From assembly GCA_023411405.1 (NCBI GenBank), contig JAEYOU010000447.1, positions 1 through 39,621 on the forward strand: a stretch of DNA of 39,621 nt, in the 5' to 3' direction. Shown in pieces: positions 25,062 to 34,963 of the stretch (its first letter is position 1; each line of letters begins with the position of its first letter). The DNA comes from Pseudomonadota bacterium (GTDB lineage Bacteria > Myxococcota > Myxococcia > Myxococcales > Anaeromyxobacteraceae). The notes beneath the pieces were generated by a model. The model did not search any database, had not been told where the DNA came from, and saw only the letters and a program-made list of their open reading frames with translations. Made by a program: the position numbers and the translations under genes.

Positions 25062-28000
25062 TGCTGCGCGACATCCTGGACCTCCCGACGGAGGTCAAGA
25101 AGAGCGACTTCGTCATCCGCCTGGCCGAGGACGTGGCGCGGCCGGAGGCGCTGCTCGACCGCTACGCCATCACCGACGACCTGGTCCACGCCTTCGACAA
25201 GTCGCTCGCGCTGGCCGGGTCGGCGCTGCGCGAGCGGCGGTCCACGGCGGCGTACGTCCACGGCTCGTTCGGCTCGGGGAAGAGCCAGTTCATGGGCGTG
25301 CTCTCGCTCTTGCTCGCGAACCACCCTGCGGCCTGGAACCAGCCCAAGCTCCACTCGCTGTTCGTGAAGCACGACTGGGTCAAGCAGCGGAAGGTGCTGC
25401 GGCTCCACTTCCACATGATCGGGGCCGAGTCGTTCGAGGACAAGGTCTTCCCGGCCTACCTCGAGTACGTGGCCGAGCATCACAAGGACGCGCCGGTGCC
25501 CGCGCTCTTCGCGGACGCAAAGCTGTTCGACGGGGCCGAGGCCATCCGGAAGTCGCTCGGCGACGAACAGTTCTTCACGGGGATGAACGCCGGCCAGGCC
25601 GGCAAGTCGGGATGGGGCAAGCTCGGTGCGGCGGGCGTGTGGGACCCGAAGACGTTCGAGGCGGCGCGGCGGAGCGCCGACCCGTCGGAGCGGGAGCGGC
25701 TCGCGGGCGCCCTCGCCAGGACACCGTGGCTCCAGGGCATCGCCTCGTCCGGCAACTGGAGGGGGTTCGACGAGGGGCTCGCCGTCCTCTCGCGCCACGC
25801 GGCGAGCCTGGGGTACGACGGGATCGCTTTCTTCCTCGACGAGCTGGTCCTGTGGCTCGCGAGCCGCGCGAGCGACCGCGCCTGGCTCAACGCGGAGGCG
25901 CCGAAGATCGTCAAGCTGGTCGAGGCGCAGGACGCCGCCCGGCCGATCCCGCTCGTCTCCTACGTCGCCCGGCAGCGCGACATCGCGGAGTTGGTCGGCG
26001 AGCAGTTCGCCGGCGCCGACGCCATCGCGCTCCGCGACTCGCTCAGGTACTGGGAGGGGCGGCTCGACGTCGTGCCGCTCGAGGACCGGAACCTCCCCGC
26101 GATCGTGAAGGAGAAGGTGGTCCGCCCGCGAGACGCCGCGGCGAGCACCGCGCTCGACGACGCGTTCGACCGGATGCGGAAGGGGCTGGGGAACGCCTGG
26201 GGCACGCTCCTCGGCGAGAGCTGGACGGAGAAGGACTTCCGGAACCTCTACCCGTTCACCCCGGCGCTGGTCGAGGCGCTGGTCGCGCTCTCGCACTACC
26301 TCCAGCGCGAGCGGACCGCGCTCAAGGTGCTGATGGAGCTGCTCGTCCATCACCTGCGCGACTTCCAGATGGGCCAGGTGGTCCCGGTCGGCGACCTCTG
26401 GGACGTCCTCGCCGGCGGCGAGGAGCCGATGGACGGGGTGATGCGCGAGCGGTTCGCCGCCGCCAAGCGGCTGTACCAGAACGAGCTGCTCCCGGTCCTC
26501 CAGACGCAGAACGGCACGACCACGCCCGAGCGGTGCCAGCGGCTCCGCGACGCGCACCCGGTCTTCCTCGGCTGCTCGGGCTGCCCCGAGGGCCGCTGCC
26601 GGACCGACAACCGGCTCGTGAAGACGCTGCTCCTGGGCGCGCTCGTGCCTCAGGTTCCGGTCCTCCACAATCTCTCCGTGACCCGGCTGGTCCAGCTCAA
26701 CCACGGGACGCTCCGCGCCGCCATCCCCGGTGCCGAGGCGAACCTCGCACTCGCTCGCCTGCGCGAGTGGGCGAGCCAGGTCTCGAAGCTCCGCGTCGAG
26801 GAGGGCGCCGATCCGCGCGTCCAGGTCGAGCTGGAGGGCATCGACCTCCGGCCGATGATCGACGCCTGCCGGGGCGAGAACCGGGCCGGGGCGCGGCGGC
26901 GGAAGGTGCTCCAGCTCCTGTACCAGGAGATGGGGATCGCGAAGGGCGAGCGGGGCGAGACGGTCGCGGCCGAGATCGCGCACCAGGTCGACTGGCGCGG
27001 CACCACCCGGTACGGGTCGATCTACTACGGCAACGTCCGGGAGATGGAGGAGGCGCAGTTCATCGCGCGCGAGGAGCACGACTTCCGGATCGTCCTCGAT
27101 TACCCGTTCGACGAGGGGCTCCACGGCCCGTCCGAGGACGAGCGGCGGGTACACGAGGTGGTCGCGTCCGGCCGGAACCCGCCCACGCTGGTCTGGCTGC
27201 CCAGCTTCTTCGGCGAGAACCTCCAGCGCGACGTCGGCGAGCTGGTGATCATCGACCACCTCCTGGACGACGGCGGCGTGCGCCCGTTCATCGAGAACCT
27301 CCGGCCCGAGGACCAGCAGCGGGCGCGGGCGCAGCTCGAGAGCCTGCGCTCGCAGAAGAGCACGCGCGTGCGGCGCGGCCTGCTCGCCGCGTACGGGCTC
27401 AAGAGCGACGAGGGCGAGCTGGATCCCTCCCGCAAGATCGACCGGCACTTCCACCTGCTCCGGCCGGGGGCGCCGCTCGGCGGCCTCCCCGCTCCGGACC
27501 TCGCGCGCGGGCTCACCGCCGCCATCCACCACGTCCTCGGCCAGCGCTATCCGCGGCACCCGGACTACCTGGACAAGGTCACGCGCGGCCGGCTGGAGAA
27601 GGCGCTCCGCCCGTTCGGCGCGCTCGTCGAGAGCGAGCTGGGCCGCATGAACCTCGACGAGGCCGACCGCCCGTTCCTCGTCATCGCCCACAAGCTCGGG
27701 TTCGCGAAGGTGAACGAGGAGGACCGGACCGCCGTCCTGCGGAAGGAGCGGTTCCTCGAGGTCGCGAACCGGCTCCGGGCGGAGAATCGGCCCGAGCCCA
27801 CGGTCGAGCAGGTGGCGCACCTGTTCGACGAGACGGACGACTGGGGGCTCACGCCGGAGCTGGCCGACTACGCGGTGATCTGCTTCGCGATGGTCGAGAA
27901 CCGGCTCATCCAGGACGAGGCCGGGCGCTCGGCCGACCTCGTCCCCGGGAAGCTGCCGCGCGACGCCCGGGTCGTCTCGGTCGAGATGCCGAGCGAGACG

Positions 28001-28690
28001 GCCTGGCAGCGGGCGATCGACCTCGCCGGTCACGTCTTCGGGACCGGGCTCGGCGGGAAGGCGCGGACGCCCGCGAACCTGGCCAAGCTCGTCGAGGACG
28101 TCCGGGCGAAGCAGAAGAAGGCGCTCGCCGACGGTGCGGACCGGATCGCGGCCGTGCTCGGACGGCGATCGCAGTGGCTGGCCGCCGGCGCGCCCCGGCT
28201 CGCCACCGCCGAGCGCGCGGCCGAGCTGCTCGGCGCGGTCGCGACCGGCGATCGCGTGGAGCTCGTGGAGGCGCTGGCAAACGCGAACCTCGACAGGTCC
28301 TCGCCGAGCGCCCTCGGCAGGCACATGGGCACCGCGGCGGACACCTGCCGCGCGCTCGAGGACGACCTGACCTTCAACGTCTTCGATCAGCTCGCGACCC
28401 ACGGCGCGCCGGAGGCTGCGGCGGTGCTCGAGGAGGTGCGCAAGGCGATGCAGGCCGACGCGCTGCACGTGGCGTTGCCGGCGAAGCTGCGCGAGCTGGG
28501 GCTGCGGGCGCAGGCGATCCTGAAGCCGAAGCCCGACGGGCCGAAGCAGGTCGAGGTGGTTGCGCGGGGCCAGTGCGTGAAGCTCGAGGAGCTGGATCGG
28601 CATCGCGTCCAGATGGAGGCCGAGCTCCGGAGCGCTGGCCCAGGCGCAAGGCTCGTCGTGGACTGGAGAGTGGAGCGGGAGAAGAAGTGA
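25058..28690 (+). CDS. pglY: BREX-2 P-loop ATPase PglY
   Basis: 1210 aa, the size expected for PglY, the type 2 counterpart of BrxC. Walker A is GSFGSGKSQF (Lys75, Ser76) and Walker B is IAFFLDEL (Asp261, Glu262). A Cys-rich patch GCSGCPEGRC near residues 505-515 may bind metal. The opening MMLRDILDLPTEVKKSDFV is typical of the DUF6079/PglY N-terminus. The ATG at 25058 follows GGAGGAG; a second ATG is the next codon. In BREX this very large ATPase forms part of the core machine with PglX and PglZ. It overlaps pglX at its start (ATGA) and pglZ at its end (GTGA). Confidence 0.93.
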   Translation: MMLRDILDLPTEVKKSDFVIRLAEDVARPEALLDRYAITDDLVHAFDKSLALAGSALRERRSTAAYVHGSFGSGKSQFMGVLSLLLANHPAAWNQPKLHSLFVKHDWVKQRKVLRLHFHMIGAESFEDKVFPAYLEYVAEHHKDAPVPALFADAKLFDGAEAIRKSLGDEQFFTGMNAGQAGKSGWGKLGAAGVWDPKTFEAARRSADPSERERLAGALARTPWLQGIASSGNWRGFDEGLAVLSRHAASLGYDGIAFFLDELVLWLASRASDRAWLNAEAPKIVKLVEAQDAARPIPLVSYVARQRDIAELVGEQFAGADAIALRDSLRYWEGRLDVVPLEDRNLPAIVKEKVVRPRDAAASTALDDAFDRMRKGLGNAWGTLLGESWTEKDFRNLYPFTPALVEALVALSHYLQRERTALKVLMELLVHHLRDFQMGQVVPVGDLWDVLAGGEEPMDGVMRERFAAAKRLYQNELLPVLQTQNGTTTPERCQRLRDAHPVFLGCSGCPEGRCRTDNRLVKTLLLGALVPQVPVLHNLSVTRLVQLNHGTLRAAIPGAEANLALARLREWASQVSKLRVEEGADPRVQVELEGIDLRPMIDACRGENRAGARRRKVLQLLYQEMGIAKGERGETVAAEIAHQVDWRGTTRYGSIYYGNVREMEEAQFIAREEHDFRIVLDYPFDEGLHGPSEDERRVHEVVASGRNPPTLVWLPSFFGENLQRDVGELVIIDHLLDDGGVRPFIENLRPEDQQRARAQLESLRSQKSTRVRRGLLAAYGLKSDEGELDPSRKIDRHFHLLRPGAPLGGLPAPDLARGLTAAIHHVLGQRYPRHPDYLDKVTRGRLEKALRPFGALVESELGRMNLDEADRPFLVIAHKLGFAKVNEEDRTAVLRKERFLEVANRLRAENRPEPTVEQVAHLFDETDDWGLTPELADYAVICFAMVENRLIQDEAGRSADLVPGKLPRDARVVSVEMPSETAWQRAIDLAGHVFGTGLGGKARTPANLAKLVEDVRAKQKKALADGADRIAAVLGRRSQWLAAGAPRLATAERAAELLGAVATGDRVELVEALANANLDRSSPSALGRHMGTAADTCRALEDDLTFNVFDQLATHGAPEAAAVLEEVRKAMQADALHVALPAKLRELGLRAQAILKPKPDGPKQVEVVARGQCVKLEELDRHRVQMEAELRSAGPGARLVVDWRVEREKK

Positions 28691-31518
28691 CCCCTTTCGT
28701 CCCCACCCTGGGCCGGCGCGACGTGGAGGGCGAGCTGGAGCTCGTCCACGCCGTGCCGCACCGTTCGAAGCACCTCGCCCTCTTCGGCCAGGCCGACCAC
28801 GAGCTGCAGGCCGCGCCGTTCGCCGATGGCCGTTGGGACGGGCAGCCGCTGCGATTCCGGGTGGTCGAGGCCGGCTCGGAGCTGGCCCTGCGCCGCGCGC
28901 TCGCCTTCGCGGCGCCCGAGGACGCGCTCGTCCTGCTCGTGACCTACGGGCTCGACGTGCCGAGCGACATCGCCGCGCGGATCGCGAAGGGGCAGGTGCT
29001 CCAGATCGATCGGGCGCGGCGCGTGGCGGCGCGGTTCCGGGCGCGATCGGTAAACGCCGAGGTCCTGCTCGAGAAGCCGCTCGTCGACGCGCTGCTCGAC
29101 GAGGGGGGCGACTTCGATCCCATCCCGGGGCTCGCGCTCGATCTCCCGACTGCCTGGCGCGCGCTCCTCGCGCGGCTCACGGGGGCACGGAGCGTCGATT
29201 TCGCCTCCGGCGAGCAGGTGCTTGCCTTCGCGGCGACGGCGCCGGGCGGCCCCGACTTCGCCCGCCGTGCCGCACGGTGGCCGGGCCTCCTCCAGCGGCT
29301 CCACGCCTGGCTCGAGGAGCGGGCCGGGCGCATCGGGGGGATCGCCTGGCGGGCCTGGGAGCGGGACGAGGGGACGCGCGTCGCGGCGCTGGCGTTCGTC
29401 CTCGAGCCGCTCGCCGCGGAGGTCCCCAGGAACGGCTTCGTCCGCGGGCGGCTCGCCTCGGTGCTGGAGGCGATCCACCCGGACCTGGCCGGCGCCGAGG
29501 CCGACGCCGAGCTGCTCCGGCAGTGGGGAGCGCTGGCGGGCCCGCTCTACTTCCAGCTCGAGGCGGCGGGCGTGCTCGGCGACGCGCTCGCGCAGGCGGA
29601 GCGGCTGTTCCCGGCGGACCCCGAGGTGGACGCCGCACTCGTCCGGAGCCGGTACCTGCCCCGCGCGCTGCTCCTCGCGCAGCGCGCTCTGGCGCTCGCG
29701 CTGCGGAGGGCGCTCGAGCAGCCCGGCGATCGCGAGGCGCTCCGGGACGCGCTCGCGCTGCACCACCAGCTCGAGGAGCACCGGCAGGCGCAAGCCGAGG
29801 CGCAACGCTCGGTGGTCGAGCGCGCCCGCATGGCGCTCCGGCTCCTCGCCTGGCGCGAGCTGTCGGGGCGCGCCGCCCTCGACCGGGCGGAGGCCGCGCC
29901 CGAGGCCGAGCGCGTGCCCATCCTCGCCGCCTGGTACGCGCGGGAGGGCGCCTTCGTGGACCACGCGCGGCGGCTGTCGCGCGGTGCCGTCGGCGACGAG
30001 CTGGGGGCGGCCATCGCCGCGGTGGTGGAGGCCGCGAGCGCGCTCCGGGACGCGTACGACGCGGCCTTCGCGCGGGCGCTCCCACACTGGCTCTCCCGCA
30101 ACAAGCATCCCACCGCGGTCCCGATCGAGGACGCCTTGGCGCGGTTCGCGGTCCCGTTCCTGGAGGCGGACCCGAACCGCAAGCTCCTGGTCCTGCTCCT
30201 GGACGGGATGGCGTGGGCAAACGCCTGCGCGCTGCTCCTCGATTTCGATCCGCACGGCTTCGCCCCGACTCGCCACCAGGCCTCGCCCGACGGGAGCCGG
30301 CTCCTCCCTCCGATGCTCGCGGCGCTCCCGAGCACGACCGAGGTGAGCCGGTCGGCCTTCTTCGCGGGGAGGCTGCCGCGCCCCGGCGAGAAGCCGTCCA
30401 CGGGCGCCGATCCCGACCGGTTCGCATCCCACGCGGCGCTGGTGAAGGTGCTCGGTGGTCGCTCGCCGCGGCTGCTCCTCTCGGCGGACGTCGACGACCC
30501 GAGCGGCGGTGCGTCGAAGCGGGCGCGGGAGCTGGTGGGCTCCGACGATCGCGTGGTCGGGCTCGTCCTCAACGCCATCGACGACACGCTCCGCTCCGGG
30601 ACGCAGGCGCGCTTCCTGACCGGCGTGGATGACATCCGGCCGCTCCGCGACGTGCTCCAGGCGGCTCGCGCCGCCGGCCGCGCGATCCTCCTCGCGTCCG
30701 ACCACGGTCACATCCCGGGCAACCGGCTGGCGGGCGTGCCAGTCCCCGAGACGGGCGGCGCGCGCTGGCGGGGGCTCGCCGCCGGCGAGGAGCCGCGCGG
30801 CCGCGAGGTGGTCTTCGGCGGGGACCGGGCCTGGCGGCCGCGGGGCAAGGAGCGGCTCGCCCTCCTCTGGTCGGAGACCGAGACCTACTCGTCCGCGAGC
30901 AGCGAGGGCGTGCACGGCGGCGCGTCGCTCGCCGAGGTGGTCGCGCCGGCGGTGTTCGTCGCCCACGAGTCGCTCGCCGGCGAGCTGCGGGCGCTCGAGG
31001 GGGACGGGCCCGCGGTGGAGGAGCTGGAGGTGATGGCCTATCCGCGGCCCTCGTTCTGGTCCCTCGAGCTCCCGAGGGCGGAGCTTCCGGCCAGCGCGGC
31101 GCGGAGGTCGCGCGAGCAGAAGGCCCAGACGACGCAGGTGGCGATGAAGTTCGCGCAGGCGCCGCAGCAGGCCGCCGTCCCCAGCGCTCCTGCGCCGGCA
31201 GCGCCACCGGAAGTGGAGCTGCTCGCGGCCTCGCCGGTGTTCAAGGCGATGCTCGAACGCCGGCCGCGCCTCAAGCAGCGCAAGGACCTCATCCTGGCCG
31301 CGGTCGCGGCGCTGTTCGAGGCGGAGGGCCAGCTCTCGCCGGAGCGGTTCGCGGTGAAGGTCGGCACCGTCGTGGGGCGGGTGCAGGGGGTCGTCGCGCT
31401 GGTCCAGGAGGCGGTCAACGTCGATGGCTTCCCGGTGCTGGTCCACGACCCGCGCGAGAAGCTCGTGAAGCTCGACCGTGAGACGTTCCGGAGCCTGTTC
31501 AAGGAAGACGCGAGATGA
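28687..31518 (+). CDS. pglZ: BREX-2 phosphatase-fold protein PglZ
   Basis: 943 aa with a GTG start (VTPFVPTLGR) that overlaps the pglY stop; GGGAGAAG precedes it. The C-terminal half holds the PglZ domain of the alkaline-phosphatase superfamily: metal-site Asp506 in LVLLLDGMAW, a candidate nucleophile in PSTTEVSR (Thr550 or Thr551), and Asp672-His673-x-His675 in LASDHGHIPG. The N-terminal half is helical and alanine/arginine rich, without a known motif. A proline/alanine linker near residues 830-845 leads to a small C-terminal helical unit. PglZ is the one protein found in all BREX types. Its end overlaps the brxD start (ATGA). Confidence 0.93.
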   Translation: MTPFVPTLGRRDVEGELELVHAVPHRSKHLALFGQADHELQAAPFADGRWDGQPLRFRVVEAGSELALRRALAFAAPEDALVLLVTYGLDVPSDIAARIAKGQVLQIDRARRVAARFRARSVNAEVLLEKPLVDALLDEGGDFDPIPGLALDLPTAWRALLARLTGARSVDFASGEQVLAFAATAPGGPDFARRAARWPGLLQRLHAWLEERAGRIGGIAWRAWERDEGTRVAALAFVLEPLAAEVPRNGFVRGRLASVLEAIHPDLAGAEADAELLRQWGALAGPLYFQLEAAGVLGDALAQAERLFPADPEVDAALVRSRYLPRALLLAQRALALALRRALEQPGDREALRDALALHHQLEEHRQAQAEAQRSVVERARMALRLLAWRELSGRAALDRAEAAPEAERVPILAAWYAREGAFVDHARRLSRGAVGDELGAAIAAVVEAASALRDAYDAAFARALPHWLSRNKHPTAVPIEDALARFAVPFLEADPNRKLLVLLLDGMAWANACALLLDFDPHGFAPTRHQASPDGSRLLPPMLAALPSTTEVSRSAFFAGRLPRPGEKPSTGADPDRFASHAALVKVLGGRSPRLLLSADVDDPSGGASKRARELVGSDDRVVGLVLNAIDDTLRSGTQARFLTGVDDIRPLRDVLQAARAAGRAILLASDHGHIPGNRLAGVPVPETGGARWRGLAAGEEPRGREVVFGGDRAWRPRGKERLALLWSETETYSSASSEGVHGGASLAEVVAPAVFVAHESLAGELRALEGDGPAVEELEVMAYPRPSFWSLELPRAELPASAARRSREQKAQTTQVAMKFAQAPQQAAVPSAPAPAAPPEVELLAASPVFKAMLERRPRLKQRKDLILAAVAALFEAEGQLSPERFAVKVGTVVGRVQGVVALVQEAVNVDGFPVLVHDPREKLVKLDRETFRSLFKEDAR

Positions 31519-32849
31519 ACACGAGCGAGGTGAGGCGCCGCGAGATCGTGGACGCGCTCCGGCGCGGGACGGTGCCCCGGCGCGGGATCGAGCTGCTCGC
31601 GACAGGGCTGGATCGGTTCGCGCCGGCGATCGACGAGGAGCTGGAGCGGGCCGCGCGCGGGGGCGGGGCGTTCAAGGCGGTGCGCGGGGAGTACGGCTGC
31701 GGGAAGACGTTCTTCTCGCGGTGGGTGCAGCAGCGCGCGCTCGAGAAGGACTTCGCGGTGGCGGAGGTCCAGATCTCGGAGACCGAGACCCCGCTCCACC
31801 GGCTCGAGACCGTCTATCGCCGCGCGGTCGAGAGCCTCCGGACGCGTGAGTGGGAGGAGGGTGCGTTTCGCAGCCTCGTCGATCGCTGGTTCTTCGATCT
31901 CGAGGAGGAGGTCCTGGCCCGGGAGGGACTTCCGGGCGATGACGCCGAGGTGGTGGCGAAGGTCGGCGAGCTGCTCGAGGCGCGGCTGTCGAAGGTCTCG
32001 GCCACGCAGCCGATGTTCGCGGCCGTCCTCCGCGCGGTGCACGCGGCGCGGCTCGCCGGGGATGCTTCCACCGCGGACGGCCTCCTCGCCTGGCTCATGG
32101 GCCAGCCCAACGTGGGCGCGGCGGTGAAGCGCGCGGCGGGCGTGAAGGGCGAGATCGACACCTACACGGCCGCGGGGTTCCTGCGCGGGCTCCTCTCGGT
32201 CCTCTCGCAGACCGGCCGGCGCGGGCTGGTCCTGGTCCTCGACGAGGTCGAGACGGTGCAGCGCATGCGGAGCGACGTCCGCGAGAAGAGCCTCAACGCG
32301 CTCCGGCAGCTCATCGACGAGGTCGAGGGCGGGCGGTATCCGGGGCTCTACCTCGTGATCACCGGGACGCCGGCGTTCTACGAGGGGCCGCAGGGCGTGA
32401 AGCGGCTGCCGCCCCTGGAGCAGCGGCTGCACGTCCAGTTCGCCGACCCTCGGTGGGACAACCCCAGGGCGCCGCAGATCCGGCTCCTCGCCTTCGACGG
32501 CGCCCGGATGCTCGAGGTGGGGCGGAAGGTGCGGGACTTGTATCCGGCCGCCAGCCCTGAGCGGGTCGCGGCGAAGGTGGACGATGCGGTCCTCGCCGGG
32601 GTCGCCGAGGCGGTGGCCGGGAAGCTGGGCGGGAAGGTCGGGGTCGCGCCGCGCCTGTACCTCAGAAAGCTCGTCCTGGAGCTGCTGGACCGCGTCGATC
32701 AGTTCGAGGAGTTCGAGCCGCGCGCGCACTATCGGGTCGAGATCTCGACCGCGGAGATGAACGCCGACGAGCGCGTGGCCGCGGGGGTGGAGCGGTCGCC
32801 GGACGACATCGAGCTGGAGCTCCGGGCGGGCGAGCGCGACGACGCCTGA
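31515..32849 (+). CDS. brxD: BREX ATP-binding protein BrxD
   Basis: 444 aa, matching the BrxD family (DUF2791, AAA-type ATPase) that accompanies BrxHI in type 2 BREX. Walker A is GEYGCGKTFF (Lys64, Thr65); Walker B is LVLVLDEVE (Asp243, Glu244); a sensor-like ITGTPAFYEG follows. The first residues, RRREIVDALRRGTVPRRGIELLATGLD, are characteristic of the family. The ATG follows AAGGAAG and sits in an ATGA overlap with pglZ. It is presumed to load or regulate the BrxHI helicase, from which it is separated by 10 bp. Confidence 0.92.
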   Translation: MNTSEVRRREIVDALRRGTVPRRGIELLATGLDRFAPAIDEELERAARGGGAFKAVRGEYGCGKTFFSRWVQQRALEKDFAVAEVQISETETPLHRLETVYRRAVESLRTREWEEGAFRSLVDRWFFDLEEEVLAREGLPGDDAEVVAKVGELLEARLSKVSATQPMFAAVLRAVHAARLAGDASTADGLLAWLMGQPNVGAAVKRAAGVKGEIDTYTAAGFLRGLLSVLSQTGRRGLVLVLDEVETVQRMRSDVREKSLNALRQLIDEVEGGRYPGLYLVITGTPAFYEGPQGVKRLPPLEQRLHVQFADPRWDNPRAPQIRLLAFDGARMLEVGRKVRDLYPAASPERVAAKVDDAVLAGVAEAVAGKLGGKVGVAPRLYLRKLVLELLDRVDQFEEFEPRAHYRVEISTAEMNADERVAAGVERSPDDIELELRAGERDDA

Positions 32850-32859
32850 CGAGGCCCAA

Positions 32860-34923
32860 ATGCCCGGCTTCGACCGCCTCTCCCCCGCGCTCCAGTACCA
32901 GATCGTCAACGGGCTCGGGTTCTCCTCCCTACGGCCCGTGCAGGAGCTGGCGATCGACCCGATCCTCGACGGGAAGAGCTGCGTCGTGCTCGCGCCCACG
33001 GCGGGCGGGAAGACCGAGGCGGCGTTCTTCCCGACGCTGTCGCGGATGGACGCGGAGGACTGGCGGCCGGTCTCCGTGGTGTACGTGGCGCCCATCCGCG
33101 CCCTGCTCAACGACCAGGAGCACCGGATCTCGCGGTACTGCGGGCTCCTCGGCCGCCGGGCGATGAAATGGCACGGGGACACAGGGGCGGGGGACCGCCG
33201 GTCCTTCGTGTCGGACCCGGCCGACGTGCTGCTCACGACGCCGGAGTCGCTCGAGGTGATGCTCATGAGCCGCACCGTTCCCGCCCGGCGGCTCTTCCAG
33301 CACCTCCGGGCGGTGATCATCGACGAGGCGCACGCGTTCGTGGGCGACGACCGCGGGGTGCACCTCTCGTCGGCCCTGGAGCGGCTCAGCCGCGTGAGCG
33401 GCCACGACCTCCAGCGGATCGCGCTCTCCGCGACGGTCGGAAACCCGGAGGCCGTGCTCGGCTGGCTGTGCGGGCGGTCCGAGCGGGAGCGCGCGGTCGT
33501 GCGCGCCCCCGGCGCGCGTACGCCGCCGGAGCTCTCCCTCGACTTCGTCGGAAACCACGAGAACGCGGCCCGGATGATCGCGGAGCTCCACCCAGGCAAG
33601 AAGCGGCTCGTCTTCGTGGACAGCCGGCGCGGCGTCGAGCAGATCGGGCGGGCGCTGCGGGACCGCGGAGTGGACACCTACGTCACCCACTCGTCGCTCT
33701 CGATCGACGAGCGGCGCCGGGCGGAGCAGGCGTTCGCAGAGGGTCGGGACTGCGTCATCGTCGCGACGAGCGCGCTCGAGCTGGGGATCGACATCGGCGA
33801 TCTCGACCACGTCCTCCAGGTCGGGTGCCCGTCCACGGTCGCGTCCTTCCTCCAGCGGCTCGGGCGTTCGGGGCGGCGCGAGGGGACCAGGGCCAACTTC
33901 ACCTTCCTCGCCCCCGAGCCGGACCAGCTCCTCCAGGCCGCCGCGCTCCTGCGCCTGCACGCGCGCGGCTACGTCGAGCCCGTCCGGACCCCCGCACGCG
34001 CCTTCCACGTCCTCGCCCAGCAGATCATCGCCCTCTCGATCCAGGAGGAGGGCATCCCCGAGAGCGACTGGTGGGGATGGCTCTCCGGGGCCGCTGCCTT
34101 CGCGGGATGCGATGCGGGCGCCCGCTCCGCGCTGGTCGACCACATGCTCGCGGAGGGCATCCTGGCGCGAGACGGCGGGCGGCTCGCGCTCGGCCCGCGC
34201 GGCGAGCGGCTGTACGGGAAGAGGAACTTCCTGGAGCTGTACGCGGTCTTCTCGACGCCGCGGATCCTGACCGTGCTCCACGGGAGCCGGGAGGTCGGCT
34301 CGATCGAGACCGCCTTCGCCGAAGGACAGGAGCCGGCGGAGCTCACGTTCACCCTCGCGGCGCGGGCATGGCGGGCGCTTGAGGTGGACTTCAAGCACGG
34401 CGTCGTCCGCGTGGAGCCGATCCCGGAGGGGAGCCACGCGCGCTGGAGCGGACGGCCCACGCTCCTCGGCCGGGAGCTCTGTCAGTCGATCCGGGAGGTG
34501 CTCACGACCGAGGGGCACGACGGCTGCTGGTCGCGCCGGGCGCGGGCCAGGCTCGACGAGCTGCGCGAGGAGCACGCGTTCCTTGCTGGTACCGAGCTTG
34601 CACTTGTTTCCGAGCCAGGCGGTCATCGGCTCTGGAACTTCGAAGGCGGGCGCCGGAACAACGTGCTCGCAAAGACGCTGGAGGGGCTCCTCGGAGAGAA
34701 GGTGACCACCGGGAACCTGGCGATCGGGTTCAAGGAGACCGCGGGCCAGAGCGAGGTCGCCATCCGCCAGGCGCTGGAGCGGCTCCGGACGGAGCGGAGG
34801 CCGAACGCGGCGGATGCGCTTGCCTATGCGGAAGGGCTGGAGGACGCGCGCCTGTCCAAGTTTCAGCCTTGTCTTCCGCCGCGCTTGGAGCTCGAATATC
34901 TCGCGGAGGTACTCACCGAGTAG
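32860..34923 (+). CDS. brxHI: BREX Lhr-like helicase BrxHI
   Basis: 687 aa DEAD/DEAH superfamily 2 helicase of the Lhr-like group. Motif I is APTAGGKTE (Lys51), Ia VAPIRALLND, Ib TTPESLE, II IIDEAHAF (Asp155 to His158), III LSATVGNPE, V ATSALELGIDIGDLD and VI QRLGRSGRREG. These are all intact, so an active ATP-dependent DNA helicase is expected. Together with brxD it is diagnostic of type 2 BREX. The ribosome binding site is modest (GAGG). It is the last core gene of the operon. From about 34560 onward A/T-ending codons become more frequent, merging with the composition of the following accessory genes. Confidence 0.92.
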   Translation: MPGFDRLSPALQYQIVNGLGFSSLRPVQELAIDPILDGKSCVVLAPTAGGKTEAAFFPTLSRMDAEDWRPVSVVYVAPIRALLNDQEHRISRYCGLLGRRAMKWHGDTGAGDRRSFVSDPADVLLTTPESLEVMLMSRTVPARRLFQHLRAVIIDEAHAFVGDDRGVHLSSALERLSRVSGHDLQRIALSATVGNPEAVLGWLCGRSERERAVVRAPGARTPPELSLDFVGNHENAARMIAELHPGKKRLVFVDSRRGVEQIGRALRDRGVDTYVTHSSLSIDERRRAEQAFAEGRDCVIVATSALELGIDIGDLDHVLQVGCPSTVASFLQRLGRSGRREGTRANFTFLAPEPDQLLQAAALLRLHARGYVEPVRTPARAFHVLAQQIIALSIQEEGIPESDWWGWLSGAAAFAGCDAGARSALVDHMLAEGILARDGGRLALGPRGERLYGKRNFLELYAVFSTPRILTVLHGSREVGSIETAFAEGQEPAELTFTLAARAWRALEVDFKHGVVRVEPIPEGSHARWSGRPTLLGRELCQSIREVLTTEGHDGCWSRRARARLDELREEHAFLAGTELALVSEPGGHRLWNFEGGRRNNVLAKTLEGLLGEKVTTGNLAIGFKETAGQSEVAIRQALERLRTERRPNAADALAYAEGLEDARLSKFQPCLPPRLELEYLAEVLTE

Positions 34924-34963
34924 AGAACGAGTGTCGTGGCGCCGTGGTACGGGGAGGAGAGCC

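Noticed and set aside
24920..28603. 1227-codon minus-strand frame opposite pglY, and a similar one opposite pglZ (28387-31446)
   Set aside because: They are antisense shadows of genes with intact Walker and phosphatase motifs, and their composition is typical of GC-rich shadow frames.
8995..34923. DISARM system
   Set aside because: A SNF2-type helicase and a PLD-like protein are present, but DrmA, DrmB (DUF1998) and the DISARM methylases are absent, and the PLD protein is much larger than DrmC.
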